This document shows positions 18,676 through 26,814 of a stretch of DNA of 48,866 nt, in pieces (positions within the stretch are counted from its first letter, which is position 1; every line of letters starts with the position of its first letter). The position numbers and the translations under genes were made by a program. The notes beneath the pieces were generated by a model. The model did no database searches, was not told the DNA's origin, and was given only the letters and a program-made list of their open reading frames with translations. Source of the DNA: JBLHGU01 sp047615875. GTDB lineage: Bacteria; Pseudomonadota; Gammaproteobacteria; Arenicellales; CAJQKF01. The DNA lies in contig JBLHGU010000016.1 of NCBI GenBank assembly GCA_047615875.1, forward strand, positions 1 to 48,866, given 5' to 3'.

Positions 18676-19638
18676 ATGACAACATCAATCAAAAGCTCCC
18701 CTGAACTGGAAGCGGTAGCAATGCGTTTCTTGAAAGCGATGTGCAGTAGAGACGCCCAACAGGTGACTAGTCTGTTATCCAAATCAGAATATCTGCGTTA
18801 CGTTGGCAGCGATTCGAACGAGTTTTGGAACGGCCAATTATTTCGCAATGGTTTTGGTGACCATGTTAGTGAACTTCCATCACTTGCGCTAACTCCTTCT
18901 CATATAGAAGCATTCGAAAATGGGCAAACCGGTTGGGCAATGGTAATTGCAGAGTTAAGTGTCGAGAATCTTCAAACACATACGGTACGTTTCAGTCTGG
19001 TTTTTGTAATGGAAGATGGTGGTTGGAAGGTGGTCCAGTCACATTTGTCTTTTCCTCGCGCCAATCTGGAGATAATTGGCAAAGAGCATAGCGCATTAGA
19101 TAAGCTGGTTGAGTCAGCCAGACAGGGCTTCGAACCCAATCAAAGCGAAGGAACACTCACGGTGATGTTCACTGATATAGTTGATTCCACTACGATTGCC
19201 CATCTAGTCGGTGACAGGGTTTGGGTTGCGACCATCAATCGACACATAGCAGCATTAAAATCGTCTATTGAGGCTTACGGAGGTTGCCTGGTTAAATCCC
19301 TCGGCGATGGCACCATGTCGACATTTCCCTCTGCAAGGAAAGCTTTAATGGCAGCAAAAGAAATTCAGAAAAAGGTCAAAGAAGAGCAACAGGAGTCAGC
19401 ATTCCAGATTAGAGTCGGCTTACACACCGGGGATGTTATTCAATCCAATGGTGACTTTTTTGGCACGGTGGTGAACAAGGCAGCACGAATCGCATCTCTG
19501 GCGATTGCGGAGCAAATTTTAGTTTCCGAAGTAACGCAGGTTATGGTGCGCGGTAGTGATGATTGCCAGTTCGGTAAACCCGTTTATGCCCAACTAAAAG
19601 GTATTGATGGAGAGCACGCATTGTATTCGCTACAGTAG
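18676..19638 (+). CDS. SnoaL-like domain plus class III adenylyl/guanylyl cyclase
   Basis: Residues about 10-130 resemble a SnoaL/NTF2-like fold (FLKAMCSRDAQQVTSLLS, then VRFSLVFVMEDGGWKVVQSH). Residues 158-318 are a class III nucleotide cyclase homology domain. The metal-binding Asp residues are present (D167 in MFTDIVDST, D211 in LGDGTMSTF), as are K207 before the second Asp and N267/R271 in VVNKAARI, so the site looks active. The likely reaction is ATP to cAMP. There is no membrane segment. It lies 54 bp after the giant TolB-TPR regulator on the same strand, which suggests one transcription unit. The NTF2-like domain may sense a small ligand; this is inference. Confidence 0.87.
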   Translation: MTTSIKSSPELEAVAMRFLKAMCSRDAQQVTSLLSKSEYLRYVGSDSNEFWNGQLFRNGFGDHVSELPSLALTPSHIEAFENGQTGWAMVIAELSVENLQTHTVRFSLVFVMEDGGWKVVQSHLSFPRANLEIIGKEHSALDKLVESARQGFEPNQSEGTLTVMFTDIVDSTTIAHLVGDRVWVATINRHIAALKSSIEAYGGCLVKSLGDGTMSTFPSARKALMAAKEIQKKVKEEQQESAFQIRVGLHTGDVIQSNGDFFGTVVNKAARIASLAIAEQILVSEVTQVMVRGSDDCQFGKPVYAQLKGIDGEHALYSLQ

Positions 19639-19656
19639 AAAAATTAATCAGCTACA

Positions 19657-19700
19657 GGAGAAACTCGCAGCAATGATTATGCTGCGAGTCATTAGTCTCC
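19657..19700. terminator. Hairpin between convergent cyclase and 637-aa genes
   Basis: ACTCGCAGCA (19663-19672) and TGCTGCGAGT (19680-19689) are perfect complements with a seven-base loop; an outer GGAGA/TCTCC pair extends it. There is no T-run on the plus strand and only a short TTTCTCC on the minus strand. A weak bidirectional terminator is the best reading. Confidence 0.5.
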
Positions 19701-19717
19701 AGCCAAAAAACAGACTG

Positions 19718-21631
19718 TTAACGGTGCACCACGACCAGTTTTACGCCGCCATGGTGATAAGTGGCTGCTCTAGTGTAACTAGCTGACCCTACATAGTTAG
19801 CAGATGATTCTTGTGCAGCCAAACGTGTCGCAGCAGTGGTAGTCAGATACAGCTGCCCCCACGCTGCCTGCATCCGATCACCATCCGTGCGCTTAAGGAA
19901 ATGAGAGTTACCTGCAGATTCTACATATTTTGCATCACCCTCATAGTCGATAATGAATACACTCAGGTGAGTATCTATTAATACGCTTGTATGTGGATTC
20001 GCCCTGATCTCGAGTACGAGGCCGCTGTCTTCCATAGGTTCTTGTTTGCCGTCGTAATAGATTCTATCAGGATTACTATTTAAGGGGTTAAAGAGTGCAT
20101 CAACATCCCGTTTTATAGGGTAATCATTATTTTTTAGATCATGATCCGAAAGGCCAGGTATTAGATCGAATCGTGATTGCCAGTTTCCCTCGCTGCTGTC
20201 GCTGTACCAATAGTCTGAAGTTTCTAAATCAACAATATCCAGTTCATTAAACGCATAGTCGTATTCAGGCTGGGCGATCGAATCCTTTATATCAGACCAT
20301 TTAACCAATAAAAATAGCCAGTGATGTGGGTTGGTGCCGCTCAGAGCCGGTGCAAAATCATAGTCCTGACCAAAAAACCATACCATATTATTTCCTTTGA
20401 TATGGAAAAAATCAGGGTGGGCATTGTCATAACCAGGTGTCATATATGGGCGGTAACTCATCACCATGAAATCAGCCATATAGATGCGCTTTAATTCCTC
20501 TGCAAAATTGATACCGTATTTATCAGAGAAGGTTTCACTCTCATAGTCAAATGTTTTAATGAATGGCTCCGATTCATGCACTGATACATTATTTGGTGAG
20601 AGCTCGAAATTTTCAATGTGCCCTGTTCCGCCAATTTTACTCTGCAGATAATTCCTGACATTCTCGCTGCGCTCAGAGATACCTTTTAGAATCCAGTTAT
20701 CCATTTCATCAGCAATAGCCTCTAGTATGTGATTAAATGCGTTGCTGGAATGGTTAGAAATAGCCTCAACCTGCCCATAGGTCAATGGGCCCTGGTGTCT
20801 TACCCGTTGCTCAGCATCTGAAATAGCAATCAATAAGTCAGCCTCATTACCACGTCTAAGTTGAATAACCTTGATTAACTCGTAATAAGCCTGACTCGAC
20901 TGCACCAATTCTGTGAGCATCATGCCGACATTTTTAATATGCTCCAATGATCCATAGGTGGCGATATACTCCTGCTGCATAATATTTGTTGCTAGATTGC
21001 CCCCAGTAATATTCGCATAGATTCCTTCAGCATGTTCTTTCACTTGTTCAGAGGAATACCCGCTTAACGTTCTTTCTGCTTCATCCAAAATATCATAATT
21101 AATATCATCGCTCTGTAGTGCAGTGCGATAGTAGTCTATATCGCCTTGTAAGGTCGTTAGATAGCCTACATGTGATCTAATCTGAGTTTTGGCCGCCTCT
21201 CGCTGTATATGGTTTATTATATTGTTTTCCATATCAACCAGCTTTGTATCCAAAGTTAGCTGTAGCTTATCTAGTTTGCTGGTTATTTCTACCAATGCGT
21301 CCATCATCTGCTCATCCGCGCTCGGGCCAAAAGCACCAAACGCGTCGACCATAGCAAGGCCAACACCTAACCCGGCACCCAGTTTGCTAAGTTTGCCCAG
21401 GGTTCTAACGGAGCCAGATAGCTTCAACATGTTATCTACGTTTTGACCTGTTGATGCTTCTAGTAAATGTTGGTATCTGCGGGTCTCACGCATACCGTTA
21501 GCCAAGGCGGTTGCGCCCTCGACTAATTGTTGAGAAGCATTGTCAGATGACTGAGCGCCTGCCTGGTGATAACTGCATAGCATTAGAAGCATCAGAGGGA
21601 TTCTGAAGCTAGAAAGAATTATAGATTTCAT
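19718..21631 (-). CDS. Secreted protein of unknown family, helical pore-former-like N-terminal region
   Basis: A signal peptide covers residues 1-26 (cut after QAGA). A Gly-rich hydrophobic stretch at about 79-101 (KLGAGLGVGLAMVDAFGAF) is followed by a long amphipathic, coiled-coil-like helix (106-150; EITSKLDKLQLTLDTKL) and more helices to about 330. The C-terminal half (340-637) is rich in aromatic residues, Asp and Pro and is probably beta. A Gly-rich hydrophobic hairpin followed by paired-helix segments is seen in helical pore-forming toxins (Cry-like and cnidarian families), so a secreted toxin is possible, but no family was recognised. It is transcribed toward the cyclase gene and has no immunity-like partner that I can point to. 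Confidence 0.75.
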   Translation of the reverse strand: MKSIILSSFRIPLMLLMLCSYHQAGAQSSDNASQQLVEGATALANGMRETRRYQHLLEASTGQNVDNMLKLSGSVRTLGKLSKLGAGLGVGLAMVDAFGAFGPSADEQMMDALVEITSKLDKLQLTLDTKLVDMENNIINHIQREAAKTQIRSHVGYLTTLQGDIDYYRTALQSDDINYDILDEAERTLSGYSSEQVKEHAEGIYANITGGNLATNIMQQEYIATYGSLEHIKNVGMMLTELVQSSQAYYELIKVIQLRRGNEADLLIAISDAEQRVRHQGPLTYGQVEAISNHSSNAFNHILEAIADEMDNWILKGISERSENVRNYLQSKIGGTGHIENFELSPNNVSVHESEPFIKTFDYESETFSDKYGINFAEELKRIYMADFMVMSYRPYMTPGYDNAHPDFFHIKGNNMVWFFGQDYDFAPALSGTNPHHWLFLLVKWSDIKDSIAQPEYDYAFNELDIVDLETSDYWYSDSSEGNWQSRFDLIPGLSDHDLKNNDYPIKRDVDALFNPLNSNPDRIYYDGKQEPMEDSGLVLEIRANPHTSVLIDTHLSVFIIDYEGDAKYVESAGNSHFLKRTDGDRMQAAWGQLYLTTTAATRLAAQESSANYVGSASYTRAATYHHGGVKLVVVHR

Positions 21632-21944
21632 AAAAATACACCACAGATTTATTCTTATTAAGAAATACTCAAAGTATTCTATTCTTTTTGCACCCTGATT
21701 GGACTATTCTTTTTACACCCTGATTTGAACAGTGGGAATGAAGACCGCTACACTCTACTTTCCAGGGCATTGATTTGTAGTTAGTTCTGATAATTGCCCT
21801 CCTGACAATACAGTAAAAACTGTGTATGCTAAGTTTTTCTAAAGCTCCTGGTTTCAGGCGATAGGGGATTGCTGTTAGTATTACCCGGCACGGAGGTGCC
21901 TCAGGAGTTAATCTTAAAACTTACAAAATACATCAAAACCCGAA
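21632..21944. other. Divergent intergenic region, 313 bp
   Basis: It separates the 637-aa gene from the lectin gene. It holds a 25-bp direct tandem repeat (21679-21728) and a small hairpin GGCAC-GGAG-GTGCC near 21889-21902. Promoters for both genes should lie here. No RNA gene is recognisable. Confidence 0.5.
21679..21728. repeat. 25-bp direct tandem repeat, two copies
   Basis: The units 21679-21703 and 21704-21728 share the core CTATTCTTTTT and CACCCTGATT and differ at two positions. They abut without a gap and sit upstream of the minus-strand secreted gene; a regulator binding pair is possible. Confidence 0.6.
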
Positions 21945-22931
21945 ATGAGAATTAGCATGTTTAATATTAAACGAGTGGGTCTTTACTCCCTGTTTTTACT
22001 CTGTTCTTTTATAGTGTCCGAATCATTTGCCGCAGACTATGTAACCATAAAGGTTAAAAGTAGTGATAAATGTATTGAGATGAATAGCAACGGTTTACTT
22101 ATGCAGAATCGATGTGATAACTCTGATCGTCAACAATTCCTGCTGACACAAGTTGCATCGGGGTATCAAATTATCACCACCAAATCTCATATGAGTGGTT
22201 GCTTAACAGTGCCCGGAGCCAGTCATCAGGATAATATTCAGATTTCTCGCCAAACCTGCAACAACCAGAAGCATCAACAATATAGTTTTGTAGACCTGGG
22301 TGGCAATTATTTCACTATCCAACCGGTACACAGTAATAAATGTCTGGATGTTCCAAACGGCGATCAAGCCGATGGCATACCGGTAAATCAATACAGCTGC
22401 GATAATTCTCCGGAACAATCATTTAACTTTTTTAATGTTGCAAAAACCACCACGAGTACGGCTACAAATACCACCAGCAAGAAATCTTCGTATAATGCCA
22501 ACCACCCCACCACACGGCACTCAATTAGTAATACAGGCCTGACGGTGGCTATTCCAAATCACTGGAAAATCAGTACGGGAACGCTCGGTTTGTCGGTGGA
22601 TTCGCCGGATAAACTAATAGCGCTGGAATTTGGTGGAGTTGATGCAGTGAGCGCTTCCTCCGTCGGACAGAAAGTTGATGATGAGTTAGCAAAAGCCGGC
22701 GTTATAAATATACAGAATGTTACTAACTCAACTAATTTTAATTTGAAAAACGGTAAAGTGGTGGTTATAGGCGATACGACAGGCCAGATAAACAATAAAA
22801 CCCTGGATATTGGAATACTGATGTATGACACTGGGCATGGACAGTTCGTGCTTATGATCTCACTAAATGAAAAAGATATGGCCAAACATCACGAAGATTC
22901 GGTGATGGCGATAATTCAAAGTCTGAAATAG
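21945..22931 (+). CDS. Exported ricin-type beta-trefoil lectin with C-terminal PsbP/DUF1795-like domain
   Basis: A signal peptide ends at SFAA (about residue 30). Residues 31-165 form three repeats of a ricin-type trefoil with degenerate QxW positions (RQQFLL, HQQYSF, EQSFNF) and paired Cys (SDKCIEM, GCLTVPG, NKCLDVPNG), a carbohydrate-binding fold. A Ser/Thr/Asn linker (about 168-190) leads to a C-terminal domain (195-328) starting GLTVAIPNHWKIS that resembles PsbP/DUF1795-type domains. A second ATG at 21957 is equally possible as start. Secretion or periplasmic location is inferred. It is followed 57 bp later by another exported protein and may be co-transcribed with it. Confidence 0.8.
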   Translation: MRISMFNIKRVGLYSLFLLCSFIVSESFAADYVTIKVKSSDKCIEMNSNGLLMQNRCDNSDRQQFLLTQVASGYQIITTKSHMSGCLTVPGASHQDNIQISRQTCNNQKHQQYSFVDLGGNYFTIQPVHSNKCLDVPNGDQADGIPVNQYSCDNSPEQSFNFFNVAKTTTSTATNTTSKKSSYNANHPTTRHSISNTGLTVAIPNHWKISTGTLGLSVDSPDKLIALEFGGVDAVSASSVGQKVDDELAKAGVINIQNVTNSTNFNLKNGKVVVIGDTTGQINNKTLDIGILMYDTGHGQFVLMISLNEKDMAKHHEDSVMAIIQSLK

Positions 22932-22988
22932 TTCAGGTTACGTTCAGTAAGAATTAGATATTGTGTGTAAACAATCTGTGGAAACAGA

Positions 22989-23729
22989 ATGTCGGTGAGC
23001 AAGATAACCTCTATTACGGGCATCTTGCTTGGTGGGATGATGTCATTGAACAGTTTCGCAACGGATAGCTATTTTGTTTGTACCAGTATTAATGATGATT
23101 TTACCCTGGATCAGGAAAATGGGATTGATCTGTATTACCGCCAGGTTAGGCAAAACTTTCATGTTGATTCGGTGCTTGAGCTAAAGACTGCCCAGGGTTT
23201 CTGTCATACCAAGGCTGGGCAGGCCTTTGACTGGATGCTGTCGACAAACGTTTACGAGATTTCTACACTTATTAAGGATGAGGATATTGAAATAACTTTC
23301 TTGTGTGAGAATTTTCAAAGCGCGGTGCCCGCTGGTTCGAACTGTACGAATATTGTGTTGCTGGAGAAAGAATTGCAAGGTGACCCTGTGGAGTTACAAC
23401 CTGTAAGTGAGGAAGCAATTTTATATCCTGACATTCAGACCAGCTACGCAGAGAATAAATCTGACTGTCAGGGCGACTTTGCCAATCTGGTTTATATCAA
23501 TAGAAAATCTATTATTGGCCCAGGGTTTTCCTGCTCGATTGAAGGCTTAAGCCCGGCTGGGACTGGAATGGTTGGGGTTGATGCGGTTTGTAGTGTAAAT
23601 GGCAAATTACATCAGGGTAAAGGTGGTCTGGATCTAGGTAATTATGCTGACCATTTTGAACTGTCAATTCCAGGTAAGGAAGCGTGGCAACCACTGTACC
23701 CCTGTAGCAAGGTAGATGGGTTGCTTTAG
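22989..23729 (+). CDS. Exported hypothetical protein
   Basis: A 246-residue protein with a signal peptide (about 1-24, ending NSFA). The mature part contains eight Cys (for example FVCTSIND, QGFCHTK, TFLCENF, GSNCTN), consistent with disulfide bonding outside the cytoplasm. I recognise no domain. It lies 57 bp downstream of the lectin gene on the same strand, so the two may share a transcript. The convergent TIMP-like gene ends 38 bp downstream. Confidence 0.7.
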   Translation: MSVSKITSITGILLGGMMSLNSFATDSYFVCTSINDDFTLDQENGIDLYYRQVRQNFHVDSVLELKTAQGFCHTKAGQAFDWMLSTNVYEISTLIKDEDIEITFLCENFQSAVPAGSNCTNIVLLEKELQGDPVELQPVSEEAILYPDIQTSYAENKSDCQGDFANLVYINRKSIIGPGFSCSIEGLSPAGTGMVGVDAVCSVNGKLHQGKGGLDLGNYADHFELSIPGKEAWQPLYPCSKVDGLL

Positions 23730-23767
23730 ATCAAAGTAATGAACGCCGAAGTTGTCTTGCTCGATGT

Positions 23768-24178
23768 TCAGGAATTGCTGCGAATTCGTTCTATCCAGTC
23801 AGGGGTTCCTGTTCCAAGGTGCTCGATAACTTGATGAGGGTTGCACCAGCCAGGTTTAAATTCAGGTGAGTTATTGTTATAGAAAACCAGCCATTGTTGC
23901 TTGTTTTCAAGCGTTGGATCGCAGGAAGTTCTACCCTGACTTAAAGACTTTAATCGCGCATCTCCTTCGCCTTTTAGAACCTCCTTAATATTGACTTTAT
24001 ATATTTTCTTTAATAGCAGATTTCTTGATTTTTTCAACTCAACTACAACGATCTGATCATATGTGCGGGCGTTTTCCTCAAGCGTTGGCAGTTCAAAGCA
24101 GGAGCAAGCTAATGCGGTTTGTGTTGTTAGCACTAACAAAAATATTAGAAATCTCACTGCAGATGTACCGTATTTCAT
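23768..24178 (-). CDS. Exported NTR/TIMP-like protein with Cys-Ser-Cys N-terminus
   Basis: The 136-residue precursor has a signal peptide that should be cut after TALA, leaving a mature N-terminus Cys-Ser-Cys. The next segment, YDQIVVVELKKSR followed by YKVNIKEVLKGE, has the beta-barrel spacing of the NTR (netrin/TIMP) fold, and two later Cys (TSCDP, GWCNP) could complete two disulfides. Eukaryotic TIMPs use the N-terminal Cys to chelate the zinc of metalloproteases; bacterial relatives exist, but their role is unclear. The residue before the Cys does not fit a lipobox, so it is probably soluble. Confidence 0.68.
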   Translation of the reverse strand: MKYGTSAVRFLIFLLVLTTQTALACSCFELPTLEENARTYDQIVVVELKKSRNLLLKKIYKVNIKEVLKGEGDARLKSLSQGRTSCDPTLENKQQWLVFYNNNSPEFKPGWCNPHQVIEHLGTGTPDWIERIRSNS

Positions 24179-24312
24179 TTTGGAGGATTTAGAATATCAC
24201 AATGAATAATTACTACCTATGCCAGAATCAGGGTATTTTCATGTCCTCACCATTTATTTGACAATCGTGAGTATTAGATTCTAAGTTATGCACAATCTCG
24301 GTGGAACTTTAC

Positions 24313-24798
24313 ATGTTTAAAATGCTTCTTCAAATTGGTCTGTCAAGACGTATTGTCGGGTTACTGCTGATTGTAATGATCTCCTTATCGGGGTGCATTA
24401 GCTTCGATCCCTATACCGTGTCGACTATAGAAAATGATACCAATGCAAGTATTACCGTAAAGCTTGTTTTGGATATGCACCGCTATGGACTGGATGATGA
24501 ATCAGTTGCGCGCGAATACGCACCTGATTGGTTTAAGGAATTCAATCATGGCGTCGGGGTAAGCATGATAAACACGGATCCAGCTACATTATCCGCTGTA
24601 TACAAAATTGAACCGGGTGGTTATTTAGTTGCCCATGAATCTTTGGGTCGAAGCCCTTATTTTAAGTTTTTTGAAATAATATTTACTGTTGATGAAAATT
24701 CCTCAACTTTTCAGTCTCTTGAGGTCATCAATGGGTTATTTACTGAAGTAGACGAAATTGAGGATAACGTTTACAAGTTATTTGTCAGCGATTTATGA
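24313..24798 (+). CDS. Lipoprotein of unknown function
   Basis: A type II signal peptide ends in the lipobox LSGC, so the mature protein should be a lipid-anchored envelope protein of about 135 residues. The ATG at 24313 is preceded at a good distance by GGTGGA (24300-24305), which argues against the GTG at 24301. The mature part has no recognised domain; it has an acidic C-terminus (TEVDEIEDNVYKLFVSDL). Its role in the exported cluster is unknown. Confidence 0.72.
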   Translation: MFKMLLQIGLSRRIVGLLLIVMISLSGCISFDPYTVSTIENDTNASITVKLVLDMHRYGLDDESVAREYAPDWFKEFNHGVGVSMINTDPATLSAVYKIEPGGYLVAHESLGRSPYFKFFEIIFTVDENSSTFQSLEVINGLFTEVDEIEDNVYKLFVSDL

Positions 24799-25003
24799 TC
24801 AAAATAAGGTCAATGTCTTGTTTATGGAATAGACATTAAGAGTGTTTTATCGTAGCCTTTAATCTTAAATCTGCAAAAGGTATGTAAGCAGGTAATAGCT
24901 AAGGCTGACCAGTTTAGGATGATCTGGTGTGAGCCAAGAATATTTACGTTGTTTAGATTGCTAAAATTTAGATTTTCTCCCGGGTGTGCGAGGCAAAAAA
25001 TTA

Positions 25004-26794
25004 ATGTCCATTATTGTATTTATCAGAAATTTATTCATCGGTTCAGTCTTGATTCTTCTAGGCCTTCCATCGTTAGCGTTTGCGGCGAATCTTGTGGAAA
25101 CTACCAATTTCAAGACAAATCGAATTGGCGTGCAAACGGTAGCTTTCAGTTCAGATGGGAATGACCTGTTTAGTGGTGGGCAGTTAACTTCTAGTGAATT
25201 GTCCCACGATCTATCTTCCCAGGGTGTCAACGCGAGAAGCAGCAATGTCGGAGTTGCAGCGGGCACCAATAGTAAAGCATTTGATGTGGCGGCTACCTCT
25301 GGACCGCCAGTAAAAAAATCTTTAAACGTTGCAGGAAGTTGGACTGGCCCAAATGGGGAGCAATATAAGTTAACCCAACGTGGCAGTAGAGTTACCATTA
25401 AAGAAAAAGGCAAAACTATTGCAACTATCAGTATTTCGGGACAAGTCCTTAGGTGGGGTACGGCTAAAGGCACACTGAAAGGCAATAAAATCAGTTGGGA
25501 CAACGGCAGCGAATGGACCCGAAAAGGCGGTCCACCTACGCTTCCCAGTGGACCCCCAGTCAAACAAGGCAAAGGCGTTTCAGGAGACTGGATAGGTCCC
25601 AATAAGGAGGCCTATAAGCTTAGTCAACGCGGTAAAAGTGTTACGGTACGTGAGAAAGGAAAAACCATTGCGACCATTAGCCTTTCTGGAAGTACGCTTA
25701 CCTGGGGTACTACCAAGGGTACTTTGAGAAGTAATTCCATCAAGTGGACCAATGGTTCCGAATGGACGCGCAAGGGTGGTAAGACCAGTGGCCCACCAAT
25801 CAAGGGCACTAATCCACCAGTCAAACAAGGCAAAGGCGTTTCAGGAGACTGGATAGGTCCCAACAAGGAGGACTACAAGCTTAGTCAACGGGGTAAAAGT
25901 GTTACGGTACGCGAGAAAGGAAAAACCATTGCGACCATTAGTATTTCTGGAAGTACGCTTACCTGGGGCACTACCAAGGGTACTTTGAGAGGTAATTCCA
26001 TCAAGTGGGCTAATGGTTCCGACTGGACGCGCAAGGGTGGTAAGACCAGTGGCCCACCAACCAAGGGCACTAATCCACCAGTCAAACAAGGCAAAGGCGT
26101 TTCAGGAGACTGGATAGGTCCCAATAAGGAGGCCTATAAACTTAGCCAACGCGGTAAAAGTGTTACGGTACGCGAGAAAGGAAAAACCATTGCGACCATT
26201 AGTATTTCTGGAAGTACGCTTACCTGGGGCACTACCAAGGGTACTTTGAGAGGTAATTCCATCAAGTGGACCAATGGTTCCGACTGGACGCGCAAGGGTG
26301 GTAAGACCAGTGGCCCACCAACCAAGGGCACTAATGTTGGAGGAAGGTGGCAGGGTCCAAGTGGCGAGTTCTACGATTTAACCCAGAGAGGCAATAATCT
26401 GATGATCAAGCAGGGTTCAAGAACCTTGGCTAATGTCAAAATTTCCGCCAAAACCATCACCTGGGGTATTGTGAAAGGCACCGTTTCTGGCAACAAAATT
26501 AAATGGACCAATGGCAGCAGTTGGACTAGAAAAACAACCTCTGCAACCACTAACGCTCCGTCATCTGGATCAAACAATTCAACTTCGTCAACTAATGTTA
26601 CACGCTATGAAAACGCTCGTTGTAAAAGTAAGTGGTTCCTCTATATTGACTGCGGTTACAAAGGAGCTAAAACAGTTGAAATAGTTAAGCAACATTCCAT
26701 GGTGGTGTGTGCTAAAGATCAATCTTATGGCCTGAATAACAAAGGATTGTGGGTAGATAAAGGTTGTAATGCAACATTTAAGCTGGGGTTCTAA
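25004..26794 (+). CDS. Exported protein with five W-G beta repeats and a DUF3011-like C-terminus
   Basis: ATG at 25004 with GAGG 10 bases upstream is the likely start; a GTG at 24986 is an alternative. A signal peptide ends at LAFA. After a linker, five repeats of about 65 residues occur, each reading W-x-GP...YKLxQRG...ISG..L.WGT.KGT.....KW.NGS.WTRK, joined by SGPP-KGTNPPVKQG linkers. Repeats 2-4 are nearly identical. The last 65 residues (RCKSKWFLYIDC ... LNNKGLWVDKGC) resemble DUF3011, a small Cys-rich domain of exported proteins. This suggests a wall- or glycan-binding envelope protein; the ligand is unknown. Confidence 0.8.
   Translation: MSIIVFIRNLFIGSVLILLGLPSLAFAANLVETTNFKTNRIGVQTVAFSSDGNDLFSGGQLTSSELSHDLSSQGVNARSSNVGVAAGTNSKAFDVAATSGPPVKKSLNVAGSWTGPNGEQYKLTQRGSRVTIKEKGKTIATISISGQVLRWGTAKGTLKGNKISWDNGSEWTRKGGPPTLPSGPPVKQGKGVSGDWIGPNKEAYKLSQRGKSVTVREKGKTIATISLSGSTLTWGTTKGTLRSNSIKWTNGSEWTRKGGKTSGPPIKGTNPPVKQGKGVSGDWIGPNKEDYKLSQRGKSVTVREKGKTIATISISGSTLTWGTTKGTLRGNSIKWANGSDWTRKGGKTSGPPTKGTNPPVKQGKGVSGDWIGPNKEAYKLSQRGKSVTVREKGKTIATISISGSTLTWGTTKGTLRGNSIKWTNGSDWTRKGGKTSGPPTKGTNVGGRWQGPSGEFYDLTQRGNNLMIKQGSRTLANVKISAKTITWGIVKGTVSGNKIKWTNGSSWTRKTTSATTNAPSSGSNNSTSSTNVTRYENARCKSKWFLYIDCGYKGAKTVEIVKQHSMVVCAKDQSYGLNNKGLWVDKGCNATFKLGF
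25556..26338 (+). repeat. 261-bp near-identical tandem repeats, three copies
   Basis: The unit beginning CCAGTCAAACAAGG recurs at 25556, 25817 and 26078, an exact period of 261 bp (87 codons). The three copies differ only by scattered substitutions, so they were duplicated or homogenised recently, whereas flanking repeats 1 and 5 of the same protein are diverged. Confidence 0.85.
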
Positions 26795-26814
26795 AGTTAA
26801 CTGGGTTTAACCCA

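Noticed and set aside
25556..26338. A CRISPR array
   Set aside because: The 261-bp units are in-frame protein-coding repeats, not short repeats with unique spacers.
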